A stretch of DNA of 64,000 bases from Rhizorhabdus wittichii RW1. Lineage in GTDB: Bacteria; Pseudomonadota; Alphaproteobacteria; Sphingomonadales; Sphingomonadaceae. Positions 44,993 through 53,426 of this stretch are shown here, in pieces (position 1 is the stretch's first letter; each line of letters begins with the position of its first letter). The stretch covers positions 1,860,001 to 1,924,000 of the forward strand of contig CP000699.1 of the NCBI GenBank assembly GCA_000016765.1, given 5' to 3'. The position numbers were made by a program, and so were the translations under genes. Under the pieces are notes generated by a model, which did not search any database, was not told the DNA's origin, and was given only the letters and a program-made list of their open reading frames with translations.

Positions 44993-45023
44993 TGCGGGCG
45001 CCGTCAGGGAGACGGCGCCCGCA
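44993..45023 (+). other. Intercistronic hairpin between transporter and porin genes
   Basis: TGCGGGCGCCGTC and GACGGCGCCCGCA form a perfect 13-bp stem with a five-base loop. No U-run follows, so it is more likely an mRNA stability or processing element than a terminator. It lies 16 bases before the porin start. Confidence 0.6.
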
Positions 45024-45039
45024 TCCGGAAGGGGTTCCC

Positions 45040-46245
45040 ATGAAGACCATCATCGCGACGGCGGCCGTGCTGGCCGCCGCAGGGCCCGCTTGCGCCGGGA
45101 AGATCGCGCTCGAACCGCTGATCGACGCCCGTATCCGCTACGAACATGCCGAGCAGGACGGCCTTCCCGACACGGCCGATGCCCTGACCCTGCGCCTGCG
45201 CGGCGGGGTGCAGGCCGGCAGCGGGGCCTGGTCCGCGCTGGTCGAGGGACAAGGAACGCTCGCAGCCGTCGACGATTATTTCGACGGACTGCGGGGCGCC
45301 GCGACCCGTCCGCTGGTCGCCGATCCGCAATCGATCGGGCTCTATCGCGCCCAGCTCCGCTACAAGAGCAAGGCGCTGACGCTGACCGCGGGACGCCAGC
45401 GGATCGCGATCGACGACGAACGCTTCGTCGGCGCAGTCGGCTTCCGCGACAACGGCCAGACCTTCGACGCGCTGCGCGTCGAATGGACCGGCCTGCCCCG
45501 CCTCAAGATCGACGCCGCCTATGCCTGGTCGGTGCGCAGCATCTGGGGCATCGACGGGCGCGGCGCGCGGCAGCAGGCGGTTTCGGGCGACAATGTCTTC
45601 GTGACGATCGGCTATGCGACGCCGATCGGCACGCTCGCCGGCTTCGCCTATCTGGTCGACCAGGACGAGGCGGCGGTGCAGGGCTTCGCGCTGTCGAGCC
45701 AGACCTATGGCGCGCGCCTGTCGGGAAGCCGTGCGCTGTCCCGCGCGGTCAGGCTCTCCTATGTCCTCGGCTATGCCCGGCAGAGCGACTGGCACCGCAA
45801 TCCGAACGCCTATCATGCCGACTATCATCTGGCCGACGCGACGCTCGACATCGCGTCGTTCAAGGTCGACCTCGGTTATGAGCAGCTCGGCGCGAGCCAT
45901 GGCGCGGCGCTGACCAGCTTCCAGACGCCGCTGGCCAGCGGCTTCAAATTCCAGGGCTGGGCCGACAAATTCCTGACCACGCCGCCCGACGGCGTTCGCG
46001 ATATCCATGCCGGCGCGGGCCATGGCTGGAAGAAGGCCGGTGCGTTCGACCTGATCGCGATCGAGGCGACGTGGCACCGTTTCGACAGCGACCGGCTCGG
46101 CCGCCATTATGGCGACGAGCTCGACCTGCTCGTCACCGCGAGGGTCGGGCGCACGACGCTCGGCGCGCGCTATGCCGACTATCGGGCGAAGCGCTTCGCC
46201 ACCGACACCCGCAAATTCTGGCTGCAGGCGGATTGGACCTTCTGA
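45040..46245 (+). CDS. Alginate-export-type outer-membrane porin in nitrate cluster
   Basis: A 401-residue beta-barrel of the alginate_exp/porin superfamily. The signal peptide is clear (MKTIIATAAVLAAAGPACA). Repeated amphipathic strands include LTAGRQRIAIDDERFVGAVGFRDNGQTFDALRVEW, typical of this family, and the C-terminus ends in aromatic Phe (ADWTF). Sitting between the nitrate transporter and nirB in the same direction, it probably gives nitrate or nitrite a path through the outer membrane. True alginate export is unlikely because no polysaccharide genes are near. The nitrate role is inferred from context. Confidence 0.87.
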   Translation: MKTIIATAAVLAAAGPACAGKIALEPLIDARIRYEHAEQDGLPDTADALTLRLRGGVQAGSGAWSALVEGQGTLAAVDDYFDGLRGAATRPLVADPQSIGLYRAQLRYKSKALTLTAGRQRIAIDDERFVGAVGFRDNGQTFDALRVEWTGLPRLKIDAAYAWSVRSIWGIDGRGARQQAVSGDNVFVTIGYATPIGTLAGFAYLVDQDEAAVQGFALSSQTYGARLSGSRALSRAVRLSYVLGYARQSDWHRNPNAYHADYHLADATLDIASFKVDLGYEQLGASHGAALTSFQTPLASGFKFQGWADKFLTTPPDGVRDIHAGAGHGWKKAGAFDLIAIEATWHRFDSDRLGRHYGDELDLLVTARVGRTTLGARYADYRAKRFATDTRKFWLQADWTF

Positions 46246-46252
46246 CTATGCC

Positions 46253-46261
46253 GCAGTGCAA
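46253..46261. promoter_or_regulatory. TTGCACTGC motif (inverted) before the nirB leader
   Basis: GCAGTGCAA, the reverse complement of the motif in the palindrome before nasT (41684-41692), directly after the porin stop. It may mark the start of an independent nirB promoter. A weaker copy, TTGCACTTGC, precedes the transporter leader at 43549. Confidence 0.35.
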
Positions 46262-46276
46262 AATTTTCACTTGAGC

Positions 46277-46297
46277 GATGGCGCGATTCGCGCCATC
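46277..46297 (+). terminator. Hairpin after porin gene / start of nirB leader
   Basis: GATGGCGCG and CGCGCCATC form a 9-bp stem (alternatively 8 bp with a five-base loop), followed by CTCCTTTTCG. It could be a modest terminator for the porin transcript or the first structured element of the nirB leader RNA. Confidence 0.5.
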
Positions 46298-46405
46298 CTC
46301 CTTTTCGAACGGGCAAGGTCGTCCGATCGAACATAGTCCGGGGCATCCAGGGTCGGGTGTCGCGGATGCATCGTCCCGGCGGGTCCGCCGGTTCACGATG
46401 ATGGC

Positions 46406-46457
46406 AAGGCCGCCATGCAGGCGCTGGATCTTCCAGCGTCCGCATGGCGGCCTTTTT
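46406..46457 (+). terminator. Attenuator terminator in the nirB leader
   Basis: AAGGCCGCCATGC pairs with GCATGGCGGCCTT, with a nested CGCTGGA/TCCAGCG stem, followed by TTT and CGTTT. This strong intrinsic terminator lies 20 bases before the nirB ATG. Its placement mirrors 43661-43713 before the transporter, so NasT antitermination is the likely control. I could not pick out a clean pair of A..G hexaloops upstream of this one. Confidence 0.8.
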
Positions 46458-46476
46458 CGTTTCTGGAGCTTGGAAG

Positions 46477-48996
46477 ATGGATTTTCAGGGCACGGGCATC
46501 GGCGCCGAGAATCGCGACGACGCTCCCGACACGGTCGGGACGCAGCGGCTCGTCGTCATCGGCAACGGCATGGCGGGCTGCCGCGCGGTCGAGGAGATAT
46601 TGGCGCGCGATCCGGGCCGGTTCCGCATCACCATCTTCGGCGCCGAGCCGCATGTGAACTACAACCGGATCATGCTGTCGCCGGTGCTGGCCGGCGAGAA
46701 GAGCTTCGACGAGATCGTGATCAACGACGCTGCCTGGTATGCCGACAACGGCATCGAACTGGTCGCGGGCGATCCGGTCGCCGCGATCGACCGCGCCGCC
46801 CGGACGGTGACCGCGAACAGCGGCCGCACGGTCGGCTATGACCGCCTGCTGATCGCGACCGGCTCCGATCCCTTCATCATCCCGGTGCCCGGCAAGGACC
46901 TGCCCGGCGTGATCAGCTTCCGCGACATGAAGGACGTCGACGCGATGCTGGCGGCGGCCGATCGAGGCGGCGACGCCGTCGTCATCGGCGGCGGCCTGCT
47001 GGGGCTGGAGGCGGCGCACGGCCTCAGCCTGCGCGGCATGAAGGTGACCGTGCTCCACCTGATGCCGACCCTGATGGAGCGCCAGCTCGACGAGGCGGCC
47101 GGCTGGCTGCTCAAGACCGAACTGGAACGGCGCGGCCAGACCATCCTGACCGGCGCCGACACCGCGGCGATCGTCGGCGACGGCAAGGTCGAGGGCGTGG
47201 CGCTGAAGGACGGCAGCACCATCCCGGCCAGCCTGGTCGTCATGGCGGTCGGCATCCGGCCGTCGACCGCGCTGGCGCGCGCGGCGGGGCTGGCGGTCGG
47301 GCGCGGCATCCAGGTCGACGACCATATGGTGACCAGCGATCCCGCGATCCTCGCGGTCGGCGAATGCGTCGAGCATGACGGACAGGTCTACGGCCTGGTC
47401 GCCCCGCTGTGGGAGATGTGCCGCGCGCTGGCCGACGGGCTGGTCGCCGAGCCGAGCGGCTATCGCGGCTCGGTCACCTCGACCAAGCTCAAGGTCTCGG
47501 GCATCGACGTCTTCTCGGCGGGCGACTTCTCGGGCGGCGACGGGGCGGAGGACATCGTCCTGCGCGACGCCGCGCGCGGGATCTACAAGCGGGTGGTGCT
47601 GCGCGAGGACAAGGTCGTCGGCGCGGTGCTCTACGGCGATACCGCCGACGGAAGCTGGTATTTCGACCTGCTGAGGAAGGGCGACGACGTCTCCTCCATC
47701 CGCGACCTGATCATCTTCGGACAGGCCTTCGCCCAGGGAGGGGGGCAGGCGGACCCTAAGGCGGCCGTTGCGGCGCTCTCGGACGATGCCGAGATCTGCG
47801 GCTGCAACGGCGTCTCCAAGGGCAAGGTCGTCGCCTCGATCCAGGCCGGCGCGTGCAGTCTCGACGCGGTGCGCGCGACCTGCAAGGCCTCGGCAAGCTG
47901 CGGCTCCTGCACCGGACTGGTCGAGAATCTCCTCGCCCTCGCCCTGGGCGACGCGGTCGAGTCCGGGCCGAAGACGATCTGCAAGTGCAGCAGCTTCACC
48001 CATGACGACGTCCGCCGCGAGATCGTCGCGCAGGAGCTGCGATCGATCCCCGAGGTGATGCAGAAGCTCCACTGGACGACGCCCGACGGCTGCTCCTCCT
48101 GCCGCCCGGCGCTCAACTATTATCTGCTCTGCGCCTGGCCCGGCGCCTATGTCGACGACCAGCAGAGCCGCTTCGTCAACGAACGCCTCCACGCCAACAT
48201 CCAGAAGGACGGCACCTATTCGGTGGTGCCCCGCATGTGGGGCGGCCTGACCAACCCGCGCGAGCTGCGCGCGATCGCCGATGTCGTCGAGAAATATGAC
48301 GCGCCGATGGTCAAGGTGACTGGCGGCCAGCGGCTCGATATCTTCGGGATCAGGAAGGAGGACCTGCCCGCCGTCTGGGCCGACCTCAACGCCGCCGGGA
48401 TGGTCTCGGGCCATGCCTATGGCAAGGCGCTGCGCACGGTGAAGACCTGCGTCGGTTCGGAATGGTGCCGCTTCGGCACGCAGGATTCGACCGGCCTGGG
48501 CGTCAAGGCGGAGAAGATGAGCTGGGGCTCGTGGATGCCCCACAAGTTCAAGATCGCGGTGTCAGGCTGCCCGCGCAACTGCGCCGAGGCGACGATCAAG
48601 GATTTCGGCGTGATCTGCGTCGACAGCGGCTATGAGCTGCACGTCGGCGGCAATGGCGGCATCAAGCTGCGCGGCACCGACCTGCTGTGCAAGGTCGCGA
48701 CCGAGCAGCAGGCGCTCGACCATATCGCCGCCTTCATCCAGCTCTACCGCGAGGAGGCCTGGTATCTCGAGCGGACCGCGCCGTGGATCGAGCGGGTGGG
48801 CATCGACCATGTCCGCCGCCGCATCGTCGAGGACGCGGTCGGCCGCGAGGCGCTGACCGCGCGCTTCCTCTTCTCGCAGAGCTTCTCGCAGGACGATCCC
48901 TGGGCCGCCCGCGCCGCCGGCAAGGACCGCGAGCAGCATGCCCATCTGGGCGAATTCCGCCCCCTCGAAATCCTGGCCGCGGAGGGAGCGCGATGA
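46477..48996 (+). CDS. nirB: Assimilatory nitrite reductase large subunit
   Basis: An 839-residue NirB reducing nitrite to ammonium with NAD(P)H. Order: N-terminal FAD/NAD domains (RLVVIGNGMAGCRAVEEI; VVIGGGLLGLEAAHGL), a BFD-like [2Fe-2S] region (CGCNGVSKGKV, CGSCTGL), ferredoxin-like half domains and the siroheme/[4Fe-4S] site with C-x5-C (TCVGSEWCRFG) and C-x3-C (SGCPRNCAEA). The start is ATG 46477 after GGAG; an upstream in-frame ATG lies inside the terminator hairpin. Its stop overlaps nirD. cobA downstream supplies the siroheme precursor. Confidence 0.95.
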   Translation: MDFQGTGIGAENRDDAPDTVGTQRLVVIGNGMAGCRAVEEILARDPGRFRITIFGAEPHVNYNRIMLSPVLAGEKSFDEIVINDAAWYADNGIELVAGDPVAAIDRAARTVTANSGRTVGYDRLLIATGSDPFIIPVPGKDLPGVISFRDMKDVDAMLAAADRGGDAVVIGGGLLGLEAAHGLSLRGMKVTVLHLMPTLMERQLDEAAGWLLKTELERRGQTILTGADTAAIVGDGKVEGVALKDGSTIPASLVVMAVGIRPSTALARAAGLAVGRGIQVDDHMVTSDPAILAVGECVEHDGQVYGLVAPLWEMCRALADGLVAEPSGYRGSVTSTKLKVSGIDVFSAGDFSGGDGAEDIVLRDAARGIYKRVVLREDKVVGAVLYGDTADGSWYFDLLRKGDDVSSIRDLIIFGQAFAQGGGQADPKAAVAALSDDAEICGCNGVSKGKVVASIQAGACSLDAVRATCKASASCGSCTGLVENLLALALGDAVESGPKTICKCSSFTHDDVRREIVAQELRSIPEVMQKLHWTTPDGCSSCRPALNYYLLCAWPGAYVDDQQSRFVNERLHANIQKDGTYSVVPRMWGGLTNPRELRAIADVVEKYDAPMVKVTGGQRLDIFGIRKEDLPAVWADLNAAGMVSGHAYGKALRTVKTCVGSEWCRFGTQDSTGLGVKAEKMSWGSWMPHKFKIAVSGCPRNCAEATIKDFGVICVDSGYELHVGGNGGIKLRGTDLLCKVATEQQALDHIAAFIQLYREEAWYLERTAPWIERVGIDHVRRRIVEDAVGREALTARFLFSQSFSQDDPWAARAAGKDREQHAHLGEFRPLEILAAEGAR

Positions 48997-49337
48997 TGAC
49001 CGGAGACTGGATCGACGTCGGCGCGCTGGTGGAGATACCGCTGCGTGGCGCCCGCACCATCAAGGCCGCGAACGGCGAGGAGATCGCGATCTTCCGCACC
49101 GCGGGCAACAGGCTTTACGCCCTCGTCAACCGCTGCCCGCACAAGCAGGGGCATCTGAGCCAGGGCATCGTCCATGGCGATGCGGTGACCTGCCCGCTGC
49201 ACAATTGGCGCATCTCGCTGTCGACCGGCGAGGCGCTGGGCGAGGACGAGGGCTGCGTGCCGACCATTCCGGTACGCGCCGATGCCGGCCGCATCCTGAT
49301 CTCGCGGATCGCGATGCTGGCGACGCTGGCGGCATGA
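48993..49337 (+). CDS. nirD: Nitrite reductase small subunit
   Basis: A 114-residue Rieske-fold protein that partners NirB. The cluster-ligand motifs are present (CPHKQGHLSQGIVHGD and CPLHNWRIS), so the [2Fe-2S] site looks intact; many NirD proteins have lost theirs, so this one is closer to the Rieske-containing type. It starts with ATG overlapping the nirB stop (ATGATGA) and ends overlapping the nitrate reductase start (ATGA), giving tight stoichiometry. Confidence 0.93.
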   Translation: MMTGDWIDVGALVEIPLRGARTIKAANGEEIAIFRTAGNRLYALVNRCPHKQGHLSQGIVHGDAVTCPLHNWRISLSTGEALGEDEGCVPTIPVRADAGRILISRIAMLATLAA

Positions 49338-51958
49338 GCGGGGCGCCGGTCCGCACGACCTGTCCCTATTGCGGGGTCGGCTGCGGCGTGCTGGCCACCC
49401 GCACCGGCGATCGAGCCATGACGATCGCGGGCGATCCCGATCATCCCGCCAATCGCGGCCGGCTCTGTTCGAAGGGCACCCATCTGGGCGAGACGGTCGG
49501 TCTCGCCGGCCGGCTGCTCCACCCGATGATCGGCGACAGGCGCGCCGGGTGGGACAAGGCGCTCGACCTCGTCGCCCGCCGCTTCCGGGAGACGATCGCC
49601 AGGCATGGGCCCGACAGCGTCGCCTTCTACGTCTCGGGCCAGCTGCTGACCGAGGATTATTACGTCGCCAACAAGCTGATGAAGGGCTTCATCGGCTCGG
49701 CCAATATCGACACCAATTCGCGGCTGTGCATGTCGAGCGCGGTCGCGGGCCACCTGCGCGCCTTCGGCGAGGACGTGGTGTCGGCCAGCTATGACGATCT
49801 CGACGAGGCAGACCTGTTCATCCTGGTCGGCTCCAACACCGCCTGGTGCCACCCGATCGTCTATCAGCGCATCCAGGCCGCCCGCGAGAAGCGCGGCGCG
49901 AAGCTCGTCGTGATCGATCCGCGCCGCACCGAGACCTGCGAGGATGCGGACCTGCACCTGCCGATCCGGCCGGGCAGCGACGTCGCGCTTATGAACGGGC
50001 TGCTCGCCCATTGCCGGCGGGCGGGGCTGATCGACCAGGTCTTCGTCGATGCCAGCCTGTCGATTCCCGAGGGTTTCTGGGACGTGATCGGCCAGGGCGG
50101 AGATCCATGGAGCGTCGCCAGGACGTGCGACGTCGCGCCCGAAGCGCTGCTGCGCTTCTACGAGCTGTTCGCCGCCCATCCCCGCACCGTCACCCTGTTC
50201 AGCCAGGGGATCAACCAGGCGCTGCGCGGCACCGATCAGGTCAACGCGATCATCAACCTCCACCTCGCCACCGGGCGCATCGGCAAGCCGGGCGCGGCGC
50301 CCTTCTCGATCACCGGCCAGCCCAATGCGATGGGCGGGCGCGAGGTCGGCGGGCTCGCCTCGACCCTCGCCGCGCATATGGGCTTCGCGCCGGACGAGGT
50401 CGCGCGCGTCGGGCGCTTCTGGTCGGCGCCGGCGGTGGCGACGAAGCCCGGCCTCAAGGCGGTCGACATGTTCAGGGCGATCGGGGAAGGACGGATCAAG
50501 GCGCTGTGGGTGATGGCCACCAACCCCGCCGTCTCGATGCCCGACGCGGGCCGGGTGCGCGACGCGCTGGCCACCTGCCCCTTCGTCGTCGTCTCCGACG
50601 TGATGGCCGACACCGACACCGGCCGCTTCGCCCATGTCCGCCTGCCCGCCGCCGCCTGGGCCGAGAAGGACGGCACCGTCACCAACAGCGAACGGCGCAT
50701 CAGCCGCCAGCGCCCGGTGCTGGCGGCCCCCGGCGAGGCGAAGCCCGACTGGTGGATCGTCAAGGAGGTCGCCGCGCGGATGGGCTGGGCCAGCGCCTTC
50801 GGCTACGACCGGCCGGCCGACATCTATCGCGAGCATGCCCGCCTCTCGGCCTATGAAAATGACGGCACCCGGCTGTTCGCCCTCCCCCGCCATGGCGCGA
50901 TCGGCAATCCCGCCTATGAGGCGATGGAGCCGATGCGCTGGCTCGACCGGCCCTTCGCCGACGGTCGCTTCCCGACGCCGGACGGACGGGCGCGGCTGGT
51001 GCCGGTGGCGCAGGCTCCGCTGCCCGAGCCGCTGCGCGACTGGCCGCTGACCCTCAACACCGGCCGCTATCGCGACCAGTGGCACACGATGACCCGCACC
51101 GGCCTGTCGCCGAAACTCGCCCGCCATCGCGCCGAGCCGCTGGTCGAGATCAACCCCGACGACGCCGCGCGGCTCGGCCTCCGGGATGGCGACATCGCCC
51201 GCGTCGCGACCCCGCAGGGCGACAGCCTGTTCCGCGTCGCCATGAGCGAAGGCCAGCGCCGGGGGGAGATCTTCACCCCGATCCACTGGACCGACCGCCA
51301 GTCGACCGGCGGCCGCACCGGCCTGCTGCCCCGGCCGCTGACCGATCCGCATTCGGGCCAGCCCGGCTTCAAGTCGACCCCGGCGCGGCTGGAGAAGGTG
51401 GCCGTCGAATGGCGCGCCTTCCTGATCCTGCGCGAAGCGGCGGGCCGGGCGGGCCTGCCGCCCGTGCTGTGGGCGACGCAGGTCACCGTCGCCGGCGGCA
51501 CGCTCTACGAACTGGCCGGCGCCGGCGATGCCGTGGCGCTCGACGGCTGGCTTCCCGCGGGCGCACGGATCGAGGCCAGCGATCCGGCGCGCGGGACCCG
51601 CCGGGTGGCGGTGATCGTCGAGGACCGGCTGGCGGCGGCCCTGTTCCTGACCCGGACCGGCGAACTGCCCGGCCGCGACTGGCTGATCGCGCAGCTCGAC
51701 GCGCCGCAGGTGGCGCCGACCCTGCTCGCCGGTCGGCCGCCCGGCGCCATGCCCGATCGCGGGCCGGTGGTCTGCGTCTGCTTCGACATCGGCCTCAGGA
51801 CGATCGCCGCCGCCATCGCCGAGCAGCGGCTCGCCGACGTCGGCGCGATCGGCAAGGCGATCGGCGCGGGCACCAATTGCGGGTCCTGCCGGCCCGCCCT
51901 CGCCCGCATCCTCGCCGATGTCGGCCGAACCGAGGAGACGATCCATGCCGCCGGATGA
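49334..51958 (+). CDS. nasA: Assimilatory nitrate reductase catalytic subunit
   Basis: An 874-residue molybdopterin oxidoreductase reducing nitrate to nitrite. The N-terminal [4Fe-4S] binding set is CPYCGVGC with a fourth Cys in RLCSKG. The molybdopterin domain includes GSNTAWCHPI and TGRIGKPGAAPFSITGQPNAMGG, then a C-terminal molydopterin dinucleotide-binding domain (LNTGRYRDQWHTMTRTG). A final BFD-like [2Fe-2S] domain (CVCFDIG, GTNCGSC) is typical of NasA/NarB enzymes using NADH-linked or ferredoxin donors. No separate FAD reductase subunit is in the window. It overlaps nirD and cobA. Confidence 0.95.
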   Translation: MSGAPVRTTCPYCGVGCGVLATRTGDRAMTIAGDPDHPANRGRLCSKGTHLGETVGLAGRLLHPMIGDRRAGWDKALDLVARRFRETIARHGPDSVAFYVSGQLLTEDYYVANKLMKGFIGSANIDTNSRLCMSSAVAGHLRAFGEDVVSASYDDLDEADLFILVGSNTAWCHPIVYQRIQAAREKRGAKLVVIDPRRTETCEDADLHLPIRPGSDVALMNGLLAHCRRAGLIDQVFVDASLSIPEGFWDVIGQGGDPWSVARTCDVAPEALLRFYELFAAHPRTVTLFSQGINQALRGTDQVNAIINLHLATGRIGKPGAAPFSITGQPNAMGGREVGGLASTLAAHMGFAPDEVARVGRFWSAPAVATKPGLKAVDMFRAIGEGRIKALWVMATNPAVSMPDAGRVRDALATCPFVVVSDVMADTDTGRFAHVRLPAAAWAEKDGTVTNSERRISRQRPVLAAPGEAKPDWWIVKEVAARMGWASAFGYDRPADIYREHARLSAYENDGTRLFALPRHGAIGNPAYEAMEPMRWLDRPFADGRFPTPDGRARLVPVAQAPLPEPLRDWPLTLNTGRYRDQWHTMTRTGLSPKLARHRAEPLVEINPDDAARLGLRDGDIARVATPQGDSLFRVAMSEGQRRGEIFTPIHWTDRQSTGGRTGLLPRPLTDPHSGQPGFKSTPARLEKVAVEWRAFLILREAAGRAGLPPVLWATQVTVAGGTLYELAGAGDAVALDGWLPAGARIEASDPARGTRRVAVIVEDRLAAALFLTRTGELPGRDWLIAQLDAPQVAPTLLAGRPPGAMPDRGPVVCVCFDIGLRTIAAAIAEQRLADVGAIGKAIGAGTNCGSCRPALARILADVGRTEETIHAAG

Positions 51959-52841
51959 AGTGATCGCCCCCGGCAGCGTCTGGCTGGTCGGCGCGGGCCC
52001 GGGCGATCCCGACCTGCTGACCCGCAAGGCCGAGCGGCTGATCGCAGCCGCCGACATCATCTTCCATGACGCGCTGGTCGGCCTCGCTATCCTCGACCTG
52101 GCCGCCGGCGATGCCGAACGGGTGAGCGTCGGCAAGCGTTCGGGCCGGCATTCGAAGGCGCAGCCATCGATCAACGCCATGCTCGTCGAAGCGGCGCTGG
52201 CGGGAAAGCGGGTGGTGCGGCTCAAGGGCGGCGATCCCGCGCTGTTCGGGCGGGCGGCCGAGGAACTCGACGCGTTGCGCGCGGCGGGAATCCCGGCGCG
52301 GATCTGCCCCGGGATCACGACAGCCAGCGCCGCGGCGGCGTCCGCCGGGATATCGCTGTCGCTGCGCGGCGTCGCCCGCCGCGTCCAGTTCGTCACCGCG
52401 CACAGCCGGCGGGGCGCGGGCCTCGACCTCGACTGGACGGCGCTCGCCGACGAAGGGGCGACACTGGCGATCTACATGGGCCGGGACGCCGCCGCCGAGA
52501 TCAGCCGGTCGCTGATCGACGCCGGGCTGGCGCCGGCGACGCCGGTGCTGATCCTGTGCAACGTCAGCCTGCCCGACGAGCGGCAGCTCCGTACCCGGCT
52601 GGACCTGCTGCCGCTCGCGACCAACGCCTTTGCTGAAGGTCTGCCGACGCTGATCCTGATCGGCGCGGCCGTGGCCGATCCCGGCGCGGCCCGCTCGCTA
52701 CCTTCGGGCTCGGTAGGCCTCGATCCGCTGCCGCAGGCCGGGACGCGCGGCGGAGCGGACGAGCATCGCCAGGTCCCGATCGAGCGCGCCCGCGTCCGAT
52801 CCCGACGCCTCGCCGATCGCGGCGTAGGTTTCCCGGTCTAG
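51945..52841 (+). CDS. cobA: Uroporphyrinogen-III C-methyltransferase (SUMT)
   Basis: A 298-residue SAM-dependent enzyme making precorrin-2, the precursor of siroheme for NirB. Motifs: VWLVGAGPGDPDLLTRKAERL, VRLKGGDPALFGRAAEEL, PGITTASAAAASAGI and ATLAIYMG. The ATG at 51945 follows CGAGGAG and lies 14 bases inside nasA. The domain should end near LILIGAAVA (about residue 244), but the frame runs on for some 50 basic, low-similarity residues and overlaps the convergent crotonase gene by 144 bases. A lost stop codon is likely; the extension probably has no role. Confidence 0.9.
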   Translation: MPPDEVIAPGSVWLVGAGPGDPDLLTRKAERLIAAADIIFHDALVGLAILDLAAGDAERVSVGKRSGRHSKAQPSINAMLVEAALAGKRVVRLKGGDPALFGRAAEELDALRAAGIPARICPGITTASAAAASAGISLSLRGVARRVQFVTAHSRRGAGLDLDWTALADEGATLAIYMGRDAAAEISRSLIDAGLAPATPVLILCNVSLPDERQLRTRLDLLPLATNAFAEGLPTLILIGAAVADPGAARSLPSGSVGLDPLPQAGTRGGADEHRQVPIERARVRSRRLADRGVGFPV

Positions 52842-53426
52842 CCGCGTCGCCACGGCGACCTCGCGATCGAGCGTCGCCTGGAGGTCGGGCTCCGCGACGC
52901 AGGCCGTCGCCAGGTTCAGCCGGACCGCCTCCTCCGCCGCGATCGCTGCGCCGCTGGCGACGACATGCTGCGCGGCCGTCTCGCCGATGCGATGAGCGAG
53001 CCTGCGCGTGCCGAGCACCAAGCCGAAGCCGGCGCCGGGAAAGCTGAACGTCGCCTGCTCGACAACGATGCGCCGCCCGCAGGCGACGAGCAGGTCGGCG
53101 CCGGCCCCGAACACCCTGCCCTTGCCCACGGCGATGGTGGCGAACGGCGCCTGCCACAGCCGCGCGAGCAGCTGCTCGATCCGCACGAACCGCCACAGCA
53201 GATCGCCGTCGCTGGCGCCGTCGAGATCGCCGAGGTCGAAGCCGGTGCAGAAATTGCGGCCCTCGCCCTGCAGGATCAGCACGCGCCCCTTGGCCTGTTC
53301 GACCGCGTCGAGGCTGTCGTGAAGCGCCTCGACCAGGTCGGCCGAAAGGCTGTTCCCCTTGCCGGGTCGGTTCAATGTCAGCCGGTGGACCTCGCCCGAA
53401 CGGGAGACGACAAGCTCCCCCGTCAC
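52698..53426 (-). CDS. Crotonase (enoyl-CoA hydratase/isomerase) family protein
   Basis: A 242-residue crotonase fold with LNRPGKGNSLSADLVEAL, the oxyanion-hole segments NFCTGFDLGDL and GKGRVFGAGADLLVACGRR, and a helical C-terminus. By eye the two catalytic Glu of classical hydratases are replaced (Gly in FPGAGFGLVLG, His in AAQHVVASG), so ordinary hydration is doubtful; other crotonase chemistries act on CoA esters. The start is GTG 53426, overlapping the stop of the dioxygenase gene (GTGA). It is third in the CoA-transferase operon. Its 3' end overlaps cobA by 144 bases. Confidence 0.8.
   Translation of the reverse strand: MTGELVVSRSGEVHRLTLNRPGKGNSLSADLVEALHDSLDAVEQAKGRVLILQGEGRNFCTGFDLGDLDGASDGDLLWRFVRIEQLLARLWQAPFATIAVGKGRVFGAGADLLVACGRRIVVEQATFSFPGAGFGLVLGTRRLAHRIGETAAQHVVASGAAIAAEEAVRLNLATACVAEPDLQATLDREVAVATRLDRETYAAIGEASGSDAGALDRDLAMLVRSAARPGLRQRIEAYRARR

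Noticed and set aside
46262-46405. Paired ANTAR hexaloops in the nirB leader
   Set aside because: I found several stems, for example CCGGC-GGGTCC-GCCGG, but none with A at loop position 1 and G at 4, so no specific site is claimed.
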